Part shown: one piece after another, positions 53,409 through 62,860 of the stretch
Layout: every line of letters begins with the position of its first letter
How positions within the stretch are numbered: the first letter of the stretch is position 1
NCBI RefSeq assembly: GCF_011040385.1
Contig: NZ_JAAIKB010000008.1
Location: 1-64,000 of the forward strand
Direction: 5' to 3'
Source of the DNA: Falsiroseomonas algicola
GTDB lineage: Bacteria; Pseudomonadota; Alphaproteobacteria; Acetobacterales; Acetobacteraceae
Length of the DNA stretch: 64,000 nucleotides
Translations under genes and position numbers: made by a program
Notes under the pieces: model-generated
The model's input: only the letters and a program-made list of their open reading frames with translations
Databases searched by the model: none
Told to the model about the DNA's origin: nothing

Positions 53409-54233
53409 TCAGAAGAACGGGCTGTGCGGCACCTTGGTCAGCATCGGCCCGTCGAACCACTTCTCCCACAGCCGCTCGATCGTGCCGTCATTGTGCAACT
53501 CATACAGCGCGATGTTCAGCCAGTTGCGGAGCGAGTGGTTGTTCTTCGCGACGCCGAGGCCCGAATAGGTCACGCCGAATTCCGGCACTGCCGTCACGTC
53601 CCACTGCACCTGGTTGAAGGGCCGGAGCGCGAAACGGACGGCATCGACGCCATCGAAGCTCGCCTGCGCGCGCCCCTGGGCGATGGCGCGGTTGCGGTCG
53701 GGATAGTTGTCGAGCAGCAGCACCTGCGCGCGCGGGATGACGCGGGCGATGTAGGGAATGGCGGTGGTGCCGCGCACCTGCGCCAGCGTGACCTCCGGCC
53801 GGTTCAACGCCTCGAGGGTCGTGAGCCCCCGCCCTGCGACGGAAAGGATACCGTAATTCTCGGAATGCACGGGCACGGTGTAGTCGATGATCTTGGCGCG
53901 CTCGCTGGTGCGGCTCATGGCGCCCATCACGAAGTCGATGCGGCCGGAGGCCACCATCGGGATGCGATCCGGCGATCCCACCGCCTGCAGCGCGAGGCGC
54001 ACGCCGAGCTTCTGCGCGATGGCCGCCGCCAACTCGGGCTCGAAGCCGTCGATCTGGTTGCGTTCGTTGAACAGCGCCCGCGGCGGCAGCGTCGGGTTCA
54101 CGCCGACGCGCAGTTCCTGGGATCGCAACACATCCTCGAGCGGCCGCGCGGAGGCGGCTGTCGGGGTGACGAGCGCGGCGCCGGCGGCAGCCGCGGCGGC
54201 GCCCCCGACGAAGAGGCGACGACGATCGGTCAT
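53409..54233 (-). CDS. Amino-acid ABC transporter binding protein
   Basis: 274 aa. Twin-arginine-like MTDRRRLFVGGAAAAAAG signal, then LRVGVNPTLPPRALFNERNQ and IDGFEPELAAAIAQ. PDRIPMVASGRIDFVMGAMS and TYSGLGVAKNNHSL are typical of family 3 solute-binding proteins. Closely parallels the protein at 60331. Confidence 0.9.
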   Translation of the reverse strand: MTDRRRLFVGGAAAAAAGAALVTPTAASARPLEDVLRSQELRVGVNPTLPPRALFNERNQIDGFEPELAAAIAQKLGVRLALQAVGSPDRIPMVASGRIDFVMGAMSRTSERAKIIDYTVPVHSENYGILSVAGRGLTTLEALNRPEVTLAQVRGTTAIPYIARVIPRAQVLLLDNYPDRNRAIAQGRAQASFDGVDAVRFALRPFNQVQWDVTAVPEFGVTYSGLGVAKNNHSLRNWLNIALYELHNDGTIERLWEKWFDGPMLTKVPHSPFF

Positions 54234-54256
54234 GCAGGCTCTCCCGGTTGGCGGCG

Positions 54257-54997
<741 letters not shown>

Positions 54998-55137
54998 GCC
55001 CGCACTCCCAACCCGGTTCCGTTGCGGGGGAGTGTCCTTGGCGGATCGCACCGGCGTCAAGCGAGATAGAGGGCATGGACGTGATCGCACGCCGCGATAT
55101 GCTCACAAGCGTGGCAGATGATCTTCGCATCGCGGGC

Positions 55138-55389
55138 ATGACGCGCCCCGCACCCGTCGCCTTCACCTTCGATGGCGCGACGTTCAGCGCACCGGAAGGC
55201 GAAAGCCTCGCCGCCGCCTTGATCGCATGCGGTATACGTCGATTGGGCGATGGTCTCGATCCCGCGCGCCCGCGCGCCGCGCTCTGCATGATGGGCGTGT
55301 GCCAGCAATGCCTGTTGCGCGTCGACGGGCGGCTCGCGCAGGCCTGCCTGGTGCTGGTGCGCGCGGGCATGGTGGTAACGCCGGCATGA
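55138..55389 (+). CDS. [2Fe-2S] small subunit of a flavin dehydrogenase
   Basis: 83 aa from ATG 55138 (longer ATG at 55075 is in frame but codon usage there is not typical). PVAFTFDGATFSAPEGESLA, then Cys50-x4-Cys55-x2-Cys58-x11-Cys70 in ALCMMGVCQQC and AQACLVL: a plant-type ferredoxin cluster. This is the gamma subunit found beside two flavoprotein subunits in opine or D-hydroxyproline dehydrogenases. Repeats of GATCGCAC at 55044 and 55083 precede it. ATGA overlap with the next gene. Confidence 0.82.
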   Translation: MTRPAPVAFTFDGATFSAPEGESLAAALIACGIRRLGDGLDPARPRAALCMMGVCQQCLLRVDGRLAQACLVLVRAGMVVTPA

Positions 55390-56816
55390 TCGATGTCGCT
55401 GTCATTGGCGCAGGGCCCGCCGGCATGGCCGCGGCGACGGAGGCCGCACAGCGCGGCGCCTCCGTCGTTGTCTTCGACGAAAGCCCCGCGCCCGGCGGCC
55501 AGGTCTACCGCGCGCCACCCGCGGGCTATGCCATGCCCGCCGATCCCGACAGGCTGGAAGGCGATGCGCTACGCGCCGCCCTCGCCGCGAGCGGCGCCGT
55601 CGTGAAGACGGGCCATCGCGTCTGGGGTGTCGGCGGCGGGCCTCTCGTGCCGCTCGGCGAGGATGCCGCGCCGTTCCGCATCGATGCGCTGGCGCCGGAT
55701 GGCAGCAACAGCGTGACGGAGGCGCGTGCGCTGGTGCTCGCCACCGGCACGCATGAACGCATCATCCCCTTCCCCGGCTGGACGCTGCCCGGCGTGCTCG
55801 GCCTGGCCGCGGCGACGATCCTGCTGAAGGCAAATGGCGTGCTGCCGGGACGACGCGTGGTGGTCGCCGGCGCGGGCCCGCTGCTCTACGCCGTCGCGGC
55901 CAAGGTGGCGAAGGCGGGCGCGACGGTCGCCGCGGTGGTGGACCTCGCTGCGACCAGCGAATGGCTGGCCGCGCTGCCCGCGCTGATGGCGCGGCCGGAC
56001 CTTCTGACGCGCGGCGCCGCCTGGCGCGCGAGCCTGACGCTGAAGGGCGTGCCCATCCTGCCCGCGCATCGCATCGTCGCCGCGGAGGGTGACAAGGTGC
56101 TGCGCCGCGTCCGCGTCGCACCGCTCGGCGGCGGCGAGGAACGCGTCATCGATTGCGATGCGCTCACCATCGGCCATGGCCTGGTGCCGGCCACGGAAGC
56201 CACGCGCGCCTTCCGCGCCGCGCATCGCTACGAGGCCACGGCCGGCGGCTGGGTGCCGGTGCTGGACGAGGACCGCCGCACTTCGATCGCGCGGCTCTAT
56301 GCCTGCGGCGATGGATCGGGCGTGCGCGGTGCCGCCGCCGCGCCGGCCTCCGGCCGCCTCGCCGCGCTGGCCGCGCTGCGCGACCTCGGCCTGATTGATT
56401 CAACCACGCATGCCACGGCGCGCAGCGCCCCCGCCGCCAATTTCGCCCGCGCCGCGCGCGCCGGCGGCGCCATGGCGCGGATGATGGCGCTGCGCCCGGC
56501 GCTGGTCGCCGCCATCCCTCCCGACACCATCATCTGCCGTTGCGAGGGCGTGACACGCGCACAGATCGAGGCCGCTGTCACCGATGGCGCGACGGCGATG
56601 AACCAGGTGAAGCAGTTCACGCGCTGCGGGATGGGCCCCTGCCAGGGACGGATGTGCGGGGAGGCCGCGGCGGAACTCGTCGCCGCGAAGGTCGGCGGGC
56701 GCGAGAAGGCCGGCTTCGCCACCGGCCGCGTGCCGCTGCGCCCCGTGGCGATGGACGCGCTGCTCGGCGATTTCGACTATGCCGACATCCCCGTGCCGAG
56801 GCCCGCGCCGATATGA
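55386..56816 (+). CDS. FAD/NAD-binding alpha subunit with C-terminal BFD-type [2Fe-2S] domain
   Basis: 476 aa. MIDVAVIGAGPAGMAAATEA (FAD), ESPAPGGQVYRAP, ATGTHERIIPFPGW, RRVVVAGAGPLLYAVAAKVA (NAD site). C-terminal cysteines in IICRCEGVTRAQI and FTRCGMGPCQGRMCGEAAAE bind a BFD-like cluster. The layout equals the HcnB/OoxA/LhpF-type subunit. Confidence 0.88.
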   Translation: MIDVAVIGAGPAGMAAATEAAQRGASVVVFDESPAPGGQVYRAPPAGYAMPADPDRLEGDALRAALAASGAVVKTGHRVWGVGGGPLVPLGEDAAPFRIDALAPDGSNSVTEARALVLATGTHERIIPFPGWTLPGVLGLAAATILLKANGVLPGRRVVVAGAGPLLYAVAAKVAKAGATVAAVVDLAATSEWLAALPALMARPDLLTRGAAWRASLTLKGVPILPAHRIVAAEGDKVLRRVRVAPLGGGEERVIDCDALTIGHGLVPATEATRAFRAAHRYEATAGGWVPVLDEDRRTSIARLYACGDGSGVRGAAAAPASGRLAALAALRDLGLIDSTTHATARSAPAANFARAARAGGAMARMMALRPALVAAIPPDTIICRCEGVTRAQIEAAVTDGATAMNQVKQFTRCGMGPCQGRMCGEAAAELVAAKVGGREKAGFATGRVPLRPVAMDALLGDFDYADIPVPRPAPI

Positions 56817-57922
56817 CCGCGCCCTATGATGTCGCCGTGATCGGCGCCGGCGTGATGGGCTGCAGCACCGCGCTGCACCTGGCCCGCGCCGGCATGAAAG
56901 TCGTGCTGCTCGACCGCGGCGAGATCTGCCGGGAGGCGTCGGGCGTGAATGCCGGCACGCTGACCATGCAGATGACGCGCGCCGCCCTCATCCCCTACGC
57001 GCTGCGCGCGCATGCGATGTGGATGCGCATGGGCGAATGGTGCGATGGCGGCCATGTGCAGGCCGTGGATTGCCCCGGCCTCTCCGTCGCCTTCACCGAG
57101 CATGAGGTGGCGATGCTGGAGGAGCGCGCGCATTTCCGCCGCCAGGCCGGCGCGCCCATCGAGATCGTCTCCACCGCGCGGGCGCGGGAGATCGAGCCCG
57201 GCCTCTCCGACAAGGCGCTGCTCGCCGGCCATTGCCCCATCGATGGATTCACCAGCGCCTACCTCACGGGCCGCGCCTTCCGCCCCGCGCTGCTCAATGC
57301 CGGCGTCGATCTGCGGGAGCGCTGCGCCGTACGCGGCGTGCAGCCCGGCTTCTCCATCGACACGGAAGAAGGCGAGATCCGCGCCACGCGACTCGTGCTG
57401 GCCGGCGGCGTCTGGCTGCAGGACATGGCCGCCTGGCTCGGCATCACACTGCCGATCAAGGTGCTGATCAACCAGCTCGTCGTCACGGAACGCCTGCCGC
57501 CGGTGATGCGCACGGTGCTCGGCGTCGCCTCCGGACTTCTGAGCCTGAAGCAATACGCGAACGGCACGGTGCTGATCGGCGGCGGCTGGCAGGGCATCGG
57601 GGACCGGCAGCGCGGCGGCCTCGCCGTGAAGCCGGACAGCTTCCTCGGCAATGTGCGCCTCGCCGCCCACACCATCCCCGCGCTGCGCGATGCCCGCGTC
57701 GTGCGGTCCTGGCTGGGGCTGGAGGCCGAGACGGCGGACGCCCTGCCCGCCATCGGCCCGATCCCCGGCGTGGCGGATGCCTGGATCATCGGCAGCGTCC
57801 ATTCCGGCTACACCAGCGGCCCCTACATGGGGAAACTCCTGGCCCAGGCCATCTGCGGCCAGGCGCCCGAACTCCCGCTGTTCCCCATCGACCGCCTGCT
57901 GGCGAAGGACCAGGCCGCATGA
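56813..57922 (+). CDS. FAD-dependent D-amino-acid-type oxidoreductase, beta subunit
   Basis: 369 aa DAO-family. YDVAVIGAGVMGCSTALHLA, DRGEICREASGVNAGTLTMQ, TRLVLAGGVWLQDMA, and the C-terminal IIGSVHSGYTSGPYMGKLLA. This is the subunit that oxidises the imino or amino substrate in HcnC/OoxB/D-hydroxyproline dehydrogenase complexes. Overlaps at both ends. Confidence 0.88.
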   Translation: MTAPYDVAVIGAGVMGCSTALHLARAGMKVVLLDRGEICREASGVNAGTLTMQMTRAALIPYALRAHAMWMRMGEWCDGGHVQAVDCPGLSVAFTEHEVAMLEERAHFRRQAGAPIEIVSTARAREIEPGLSDKALLAGHCPIDGFTSAYLTGRAFRPALLNAGVDLRERCAVRGVQPGFSIDTEEGEIRATRLVLAGGVWLQDMAAWLGITLPIKVLINQLVVTERLPPVMRTVLGVASGLLSLKQYANGTVLIGGGWQGIGDRQRGGLAVKPDSFLGNVRLAAHTIPALRDARVVRSWLGLEAETADALPAIGPIPGVADAWIIGSVHSGYTSGPYMGKLLAQAICGQAPELPLFPIDRLLAKDQAA

Positions 57923-58851
57923 TTCCCGAAGGCCCGACGCGCTTCCACGGCATCTATCCCTCCACCGTCCTGCCGATGCGCGCGGATTTCTCGCCGGACT
58001 GGGACGCCTATGCGAAGCACACCGCGCATTGCACGCTGCGCGACGGCATCGCCGGCGTGCTGATGAACGGCCATGCGGGCGAGAACTTCGTCATGTCCCG
58101 CGCGGAGAAGAAGCGCGCGGTGGAGGTCACGGTCGCGACCGTCGGCGCCTCCCGCATCGTCGTCGCCGGCGTGAATGCGGAGAGCAGCCTGGAAGCGGCG
58201 GCCGAGGCGCGCGACGCCCGGGAGGCCGGCGCCGACGCCATCATGGTCTTCCTGCCCAATAGCTTCGCGCTCGCCCATTCCACCGCGCAGTCGGTCCTGC
58301 ACCACCGCACCATCCGCGATGCCGTGCCCGGCATGCCGATCTGGCTCTTCCAGGCCCACCACGCCGCCGGCCGCATGGGGTTCACGCCCGCAACCCTGGA
58401 CGCACTCCTCGACATCCCCGAAGTGGTGGGCATCAAGGAAGGCGGGTGGGAGGTCGATGGCTATGACGCGCTGCGCCGCCAGCTGCGCGGGAAGCGCCCC
58501 GATGTCGCGGTCTGCGCCAGCGGCGACGAACACCTCTTCGCCTGCTACGTGCATGGCTCCGACGGATCGCTGGTCTCGCTGGCGGACCTCATGCCGGATG
58601 AGATCGTGGCGCTCGACGCTGCCGTGCGCGCCGACGACCTGCCCCGCGCCCGCGCGCTGCACGAGCAGCTGGAACCGCTGGCGGAGGCGATCTATGGCGC
58701 GCCGCCCGGTGGCCGCGCCACCGCCCGCCTGAAATTCTGCCTGGTCGAGATGGGCATCATCCCCTGCCCCGCCATCCGCCCGCCCCAGCCGCCGGTGGAG
58801 GGCGAGGAAGCCGCTATGCTGCGGGCAGCGATGAAGGCTTCCGGGCTGTGA
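57919..58851 (+). CDS. Dihydrodipicolinate synthase-family lyase/deaminase
   Basis: 310 aa TIM barrel. GIAGVLMNGHAGENFVMS, VVAGVNAESSLEAAAEARDA, and the catalytic-type Lys in VVGIKEGGWEVDG. With the three dehydrogenase subunits this matches pyrroline-4-hydroxy-2-carboxylate deaminase of hydroxyproline catabolism, but other DapA-family activities are possible. Its end overlaps the convergent permease gene by 38 bp. Confidence 0.85.
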   Translation: MIPEGPTRFHGIYPSTVLPMRADFSPDWDAYAKHTAHCTLRDGIAGVLMNGHAGENFVMSRAEKKRAVEVTVATVGASRIVVAGVNAESSLEAAAEARDAREAGADAIMVFLPNSFALAHSTAQSVLHHRTIRDAVPGMPIWLFQAHHAAGRMGFTPATLDALLDIPEVVGIKEGGWEVDGYDALRRQLRGKRPDVAVCASGDEHLFACYVHGSDGSLVSLADLMPDEIVALDAAVRADDLPRARALHEQLEPLAEAIYGAPPGGRATARLKFCLVEMGIIPCPAIRPPQPPVEGEEAAMLRAAMKASGL

Positions 58852-59524
58852 GGCGGCGCTCCGCATAGCGGCCGAGATTCGCCAGCACGAAGCTCACGCA
58901 GAAATACAGCACCAGCGCCGTGCCATAGGTCAGCAGCGCGGAGAAGCCGCGCTGCGTCAGCATCTTCGCGGCAAACGTCACCTCGATGAAGCCGATCTGG
59001 CTGACCAGCGACGTCTCCTTCACCATCGACAGGATGTGGACGATGGAGGGCGGCAGGATCACGCGCCAGCTCTGCGGCAGCACCACGCGCCACAGCGTCG
59101 TCAGCGCGCCGATATTCATCGTCAGCGCGGCCTCCCACTGCGTGCGCTTCACCGTCTCGAACCCCGCGCGGATATTCTCCGCGGCCAGCGCCGACATGCG
59201 CAGCGCGACGGCCGTGACGGCGATGACCCAGAGCGGCGCCTCCAGCTTCGCGAACTGGCTGAGGAAGAAGACCAGCAGCAGCAGCACCAGGAAGGGGATG
59301 CGGCGGAAGATTTCCACCCAGAGGATGGCCGCCGCCCGCACCGGCGCCACCGGCATCACCTGCGGCAGCCGCAGCACCGCCATGACGAAGCCGATGGCGT
59401 AGCCGATCGCGCAGCCCGCGACGGAGGCCAGCAGCGTGTTGCCCAGCGCCTCCGCCAGGAACTTCAGGTTCCACCAGGTGAAGAACCGGGGGGCCTCCAT
59501 CAGGATGATGTCCCAGGCCGACAT
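58814..59524 (-). CDS. Amino-acid ABC transporter permease (second system)
   Basis: 236 aa. WNLKFLAEALGNTLLASVAG start, RRIPFLVLLLLVFFLSQ, EAA loop ENIRAGFETVKRTQWEAAL, SWRVILPPSIVHILSMVKET. Paralog of the gene at 52029. ATGA overlap with its partner permease. Confidence 0.9.
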   Translation of the reverse strand: MSAWDIILMEAPRFFTWWNLKFLAEALGNTLLASVAGCAIGYAIGFVMAVLRLPQVMPVAPVRAAAILWVEIFRRIPFLVLLLLVFFLSQFAKLEAPLWVIAVTAVALRMSALAAENIRAGFETVKRTQWEAALTMNIGALTTLWRVVLPQSWRVILPPSIVHILSMVKETSLVSQIGFIEVTFAAKMLTQRGFSALLTYGTALVLYFCVSFVLANLGRYAERRLTARKPSSLPAA

Positions 59525-60192
59525 CAGAAGGCCTTCGCCTTCACGCGGAACAGCCAGCGCCCGACCAGCCATAGCAGGGTGGAGGCGATGATCGTCAGCA
59601 CGACATAGATCACGGCGACGACGGAGAAGATTTCCACCGATCGGAAGCTGATCGCATTCGCGTTCAGCGCGCGGCCGGTCAGCTCCTCCACCCCGAAGAT
59701 CGCGGCCATGGAGGTGCCGAGCGTCATGATGATGTAGTGGCTGGACAGCGCCGGATACAGCGCGCGGACGACATGCGGCGCGATGACGTACCAGACGGTC
59801 TGCGCGCGGCTGAAGCCCAGCGTCTCCGCCGCATCCAGCTCCGCGCGCGGCACGCTCTCGAACCCCGCGCGCTCGATCTCCGTCAGGTAGGCGCCGGCAT
59901 TCAGCGTCATGCCGATCAGCACGGCGGCGACGGGGGAGAGCGTGATGCCGGCCTCGGGCAGCGCGAAGAACAGGAAGAAGATCTGCACCAACTGCGGCGT
60001 GTAGGTGAAGAAGCGGACATAGGCGATGACGGGGATGCGCGCCGCGCGCGGGCCGAAGCTCAGCACCGCGGCGCCGACGAGCCCGATCAGCAGCCCGCCC
60101 GCAAAGGCCACGGCCGCGATCCACAGCGCCGTCAGCGCGCCGAGCAGGAAGTCCGGCAGGTATTGGACGATCTGGCCGTATTGCAACGTCAT
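59524..60192 (-). CDS. Amino-acid ABC transporter permease (second system)
   Basis: 222 aa. TPQLVQIFFLFFALPEAG, LTEIERAGFESVPRAELDAA, YVIAPHVVRALYPALSSHY. Paralog of the gene at 52733. The 138-bp gap to the binding protein contains two hairpins. Confidence 0.9.
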   Translation of the reverse strand: MTLQYGQIVQYLPDFLLGALTALWIAAVAFAGGLLIGLVGAAVLSFGPRAARIPVIAYVRFFTYTPQLVQIFFLFFALPEAGITLSPVAAVLIGMTLNAGAYLTEIERAGFESVPRAELDAAETLGFSRAQTVWYVIAPHVVRALYPALSSHYIIMTLGTSMAAIFGVEELTGRALNANAISFRSVEIFSVVAVIYVVLTIIASTLLWLVGRWLFRVKAKAF

Positions 60193-60232
60193 GCGGAACG
60201 CCGTGCCTCAGCCACTCGCCGCCCCCCGCAAG

Positions 60233-60257
60233 CCTGCCGAGGCTTTGCCTCGGCAGG
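60233..60257 (-). other. Perfect intercistronic hairpin
   Basis: CCTGCCGAGGC-TTT-GCCTCGGCAGG, an 11-bp perfect stem with 3-base loop between the binding protein and permease genes. No T-run follows on the minus strand, so it is more likely a partial stop or an RNA-stability element. Confidence 0.6.
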
Positions 60258-60295
60258 GCATACCATCCTTCGAGAAGAAGCAACCATCACGGGGC

Positions 60296-60326
60296 CCCCG
60301 CGGCAACGCGGAGCGTTGTCGTGGGG
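60296..60326. other. Second intercistronic hairpin
   Basis: CCCCGCGGCAACGC and GCGTTGTCGTGGGG around GGA pair over 14 positions; two pairs are G-T on the plus strand and A-C on the minus strand. It starts 4 bp past the binding-protein stop. Confidence 0.4.
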
Positions 60327-60330
60327 AGAA

Positions 60331-61140
60331 TCAGAACATGGGATTGAACGGGATCGGCGTCGTCATCGGCACGCCGAAATACTTCTCCCAGGTCGTGTTC
60401 ACGAAGCCCGAGCGGTGCAGTTCGAACAGAATCACGTTCAGCACGTCCCGCAGCCCGTAATTGCCCTTCTGCATACCGATGCCGACCCAGAAGCTCGCCA
60501 GCACCTGGTCCAGGATCTTCCACTGCACCGGGAAGTTCCGCATCGGGATGACGATGGATTCCGCCACATCCACCATCGCATCCGCCCGCCCCTGTGCCAG
60601 GGCGCGGAAGCAGTCGGGATAGTTGTCCAGCAGCGTGACCTGCGCCTGCGCCGCATTGGCCTGGATCCAGGGCACGCCGACCGTGCCGCGCACCTGCACC
60701 AGCCGCACCGCGCGGTTGTTGAGGTCGGCCGGCGTATTGATCGGCACCGCCGTGCCGCTCTGCTTGGTCAGCACCACCATGGACTGCGTGTGCAGCGGCA
60801 CCGTGTAGTCGATGACCAGCGCGCGCTCGATGGTGCGGGTGATGGAGCCCAGCACGATGTCGATGCGGTCCGACTGCAGGAAGGGGATGCGGTCGGGGCT
60901 GCCGACCTGCACGATCTCCAGCTCCACATTCATCCGCCGCGCGATCTCCCGCGCGATATCGGCGTCGAAGCCGTCGATCTGGTTGCGCTCGTTGAACAGG
61001 CCCATCGGCGGCAGCGTCGGGTTGATGCCGGCGCGGAGCCGCCGCGTGGACAGGATCTGGTCGAGCGGCCGTGCCTGGGCGCCCAGCACGGGCAGCGCGG
61101 CGGCGCCGGCGGCAAGACCGAAGATATGGCGGCGGTTCAT
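60331..61140 (-). CDS. Amino-acid ABC transporter binding protein (second system)
   Basis: 269 aa. Signal MNRRHIFGLAAGAAALPVLG, LRAGINPTLPPMGLFNERNQ, IDGFDADIAREIARRMNV, SPDRIPFLQSDRIDIVLGS. Close parallel to the protein at 53409. The operon has no ATPase gene. AAGGGATCC precedes the ATG. Confidence 0.9.
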   Translation of the reverse strand: MNRRHIFGLAAGAAALPVLGAQARPLDQILSTRRLRAGINPTLPPMGLFNERNQIDGFDADIAREIARRMNVELEIVQVGSPDRIPFLQSDRIDIVLGSITRTIERALVIDYTVPLHTQSMVVLTKQSGTAVPINTPADLNNRAVRLVQVRGTVGVPWIQANAAQAQVTLLDNYPDCFRALAQGRADAMVDVAESIVIPMRNFPVQWKILDQVLASFWVGIGMQKGNYGLRDVLNVILFELHRSGFVNTTWEKYFGVPMTTPIPFNPMF

Positions 61141-61223
61141 GCTGGATCCCTTCGCGGATGATCGGCGCTGGCGCGAAGGCTATGCCGCGCCCGCACCGAC
61201 GAAAAGGCCCGCGCGGCGTATAC

Positions 61224-62372
61224 TCAGCGCCCCAGCGCGCGCCCTGCCAGCGCGGCGAGCAGCCCTGCCGCCAGCAGGGGCAGCGCGGCCAGCGGCCAGG
61301 CGATACCGGCCAGCGCGCCGATCGCCGGCGGCGCCAGCAGCTGCGCCAGGTTGTTCCCCTGCATGACGAGCCCGACCGCCGGCGCCACCAGCGCGGGCGC
61401 CGGCACGGCCCGCGGCAGGATCGCGAAGCAGGAAGCCGGCACCAGCCCACCGACCCCGCAGGCCAGCACCGCCAGCGCCGTCGCCGCGACCGCCGAGGGC
61501 ACCAGATAGACGGACGCCGCCGTGACGGACATGGCCATCGCCCCCGCCACGACCAGCCGCTCCGCCGCCACGCCCTGCGCCATCAGCGCGCCCGCGCCGA
61601 TATTCCCCCCCGCATTGGCCAGCGCCGCGACGGCCGCCGCCACCCCCGCCACGCCCGTGCCGGCACCGAGGCTCTCCAGCCGTGCCGGCAGGAAGGCCGC
61701 GATGCCGAGATACATGATGTTGTAGGTGGCGAAGGCCGCCGCGACCTGCAGCGGCCGCCTGGCTGCGACCAGCGCCCGCACCTGCTGACCCATGGGCCGG
61801 AAGGCGCCGGTGGGTGCCACGGGCGCGGGCGGCACCATCCGCCAGCACGCGATGCCGGCCATCGCCAGCAAGACGGCCAGCCCGCCCCAGGCCGCCCGCC
61901 AACCGAAGCCCGCCACCACCGGCGCGCTCGCCAGTCCGATCGCGACGCCGAGCGGCATATAGGCCCCCCAGATCGCCATGGCCGTCGGCCGGTCCTTCGG
62001 CGTGGCGAGCCCCGCGATCAGCCCCGGCGCCGCGACCGTCAGCAGAAGGAAGCCGGCTCCCTCCGCCACCCGCGCCGCCAGCAGCGCGACCGGCCCCGGC
62101 GCCAGCGCGGCGCCCGTCGCGGCGACGGCGCCCAGCGCCAGGCCCGAGACCAGCGCCCGGTTCGGCCCGATCCGCGCCGCCGCCAGCCCGATCGCGAGCC
62201 CGCCCAGCGCCGCCATCAACGCGAACAACGACACCAGCAGCGCCGCGCCCGCCAGGCCGAGCCCGAATTCGGCGCCGATGGTCGTCATCGCCGCCGGCAC
62301 CTTGCCGATCTGCGCGGCGCCCAGGATGCCGCCGGCCAGGATCGCCAGGATGGGCGGCCAGCGCGTGGTCAT
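61224..62372 (-). CDS. MFS transporter (CynX/NimT-like)
   Basis: 382 aa, about twelve membrane segments. Opening ILAGGILGAAQIGKVPAA, the loop GLAAARIGPNRALVSGLALG, and RVAEGAGFLLLTVAAPGLIA with RPTAMAIWGAYMPLGVAIGL are typical of this branch. Substrate unknown. 13 bp after the VOC gene, likely one operon. Confidence 0.85.
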   Translation of the reverse strand: MTTRWPPILAILAGGILGAAQIGKVPAAMTTIGAEFGLGLAGAALLVSLFALMAALGGLAIGLAAARIGPNRALVSGLALGAVAATGAALAPGPVALLAARVAEGAGFLLLTVAAPGLIAGLATPKDRPTAMAIWGAYMPLGVAIGLASAPVVAGFGWRAAWGGLAVLLAMAGIACWRMVPPAPVAPTGAFRPMGQQVRALVAARRPLQVAAAFATYNIMYLGIAAFLPARLESLGAGTGVAGVAAAVAALANAGGNIGAGALMAQGVAAERLVVAGAMAMSVTAASVYLVPSAVAATALAVLACGVGGLVPASCFAILPRAVPAPALVAPAVGLVMQGNNLAQLLAPPAIGALAGIAWPLAALPLLAAGLLAALAGRALGR

Positions 62373-62385
62373 GGCGCGGCGGGCG

Positions 62386-62772
62386 TCAGCCCTTGCGCTC
62401 GATCAGCTCCACCTGCACGCCATCCGGCGCGCCGAAGAAGGCGATGCGGACGCCGGGCCGGGCCTCCCGCGGGCCATCCAGCAGGGGCACGCCCTTGGCG
62501 GCCAGGGCCGCGACCGCCACGTCCATGTCCTGCACCGTCAGCCCGATATGCTCGATGCCGAGGAAGGGGGGCTTGGGCGGCGCATGGGTGTCCGCCGGCA
62601 CCTGTTCGATGAAGACCGGCACGCCGTGCAGGTCCAGCACCACGCGCAGCTTGCCGCCGGGCGTCATGCGGGCCTTGATGGTCGCGTCGAAGGCCGAGAC
62701 ATAGAAGGCGGCGGCCGCCTCCGGGTCCGGGCTGCGGAGATGGAGATGGTCGAAGCTGTAGGGGCTGCTCAT
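62386..62772 (-). CDS. VOC (glyoxalase/dioxygenase) family protein
   Basis: 128 aa, two beta-alpha-beta-beta-beta units. FDHLHLRSPDPEAAAAFYVS, the His and Glu metal-site candidates in DHLHL and LGIEHIGLTVQDMD, and DGVQVELIERK. Function unknown; paired with the MFS gene. Confidence 0.85.
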   Translation of the reverse strand: MSSPYSFDHLHLRSPDPEAAAAFYVSAFDATIKARMTPGGKLRVVLDLHGVPVFIEQVPADTHAPPKPPFLGIEHIGLTVQDMDVAVAALAAKGVPLLDGPREARPGVRIAFFGAPDGVQVELIERKG

Positions 62773-62838
62773 GCCGGCAGTCTCGCGCGACCAGCGCGAC
62801 CTGGAAAGACGGCAGCAGGAGGCTGGTAATTTTATGAC

Positions 62839-62860
62839 TGACGATATACGTTATCCGTCA
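62839..62860. promoter_or_regulatory. 22-bp dyad, candidate TetR operator 1
   Basis: TGACGATATACGTTATCCGTCA; its last base is the A of the tetR ATG. TGACG and CGTCA arms. Matches the length and outer bases of the site at 63498. It also lies upstream of the divergent VOC gene. Confidence 0.65.
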
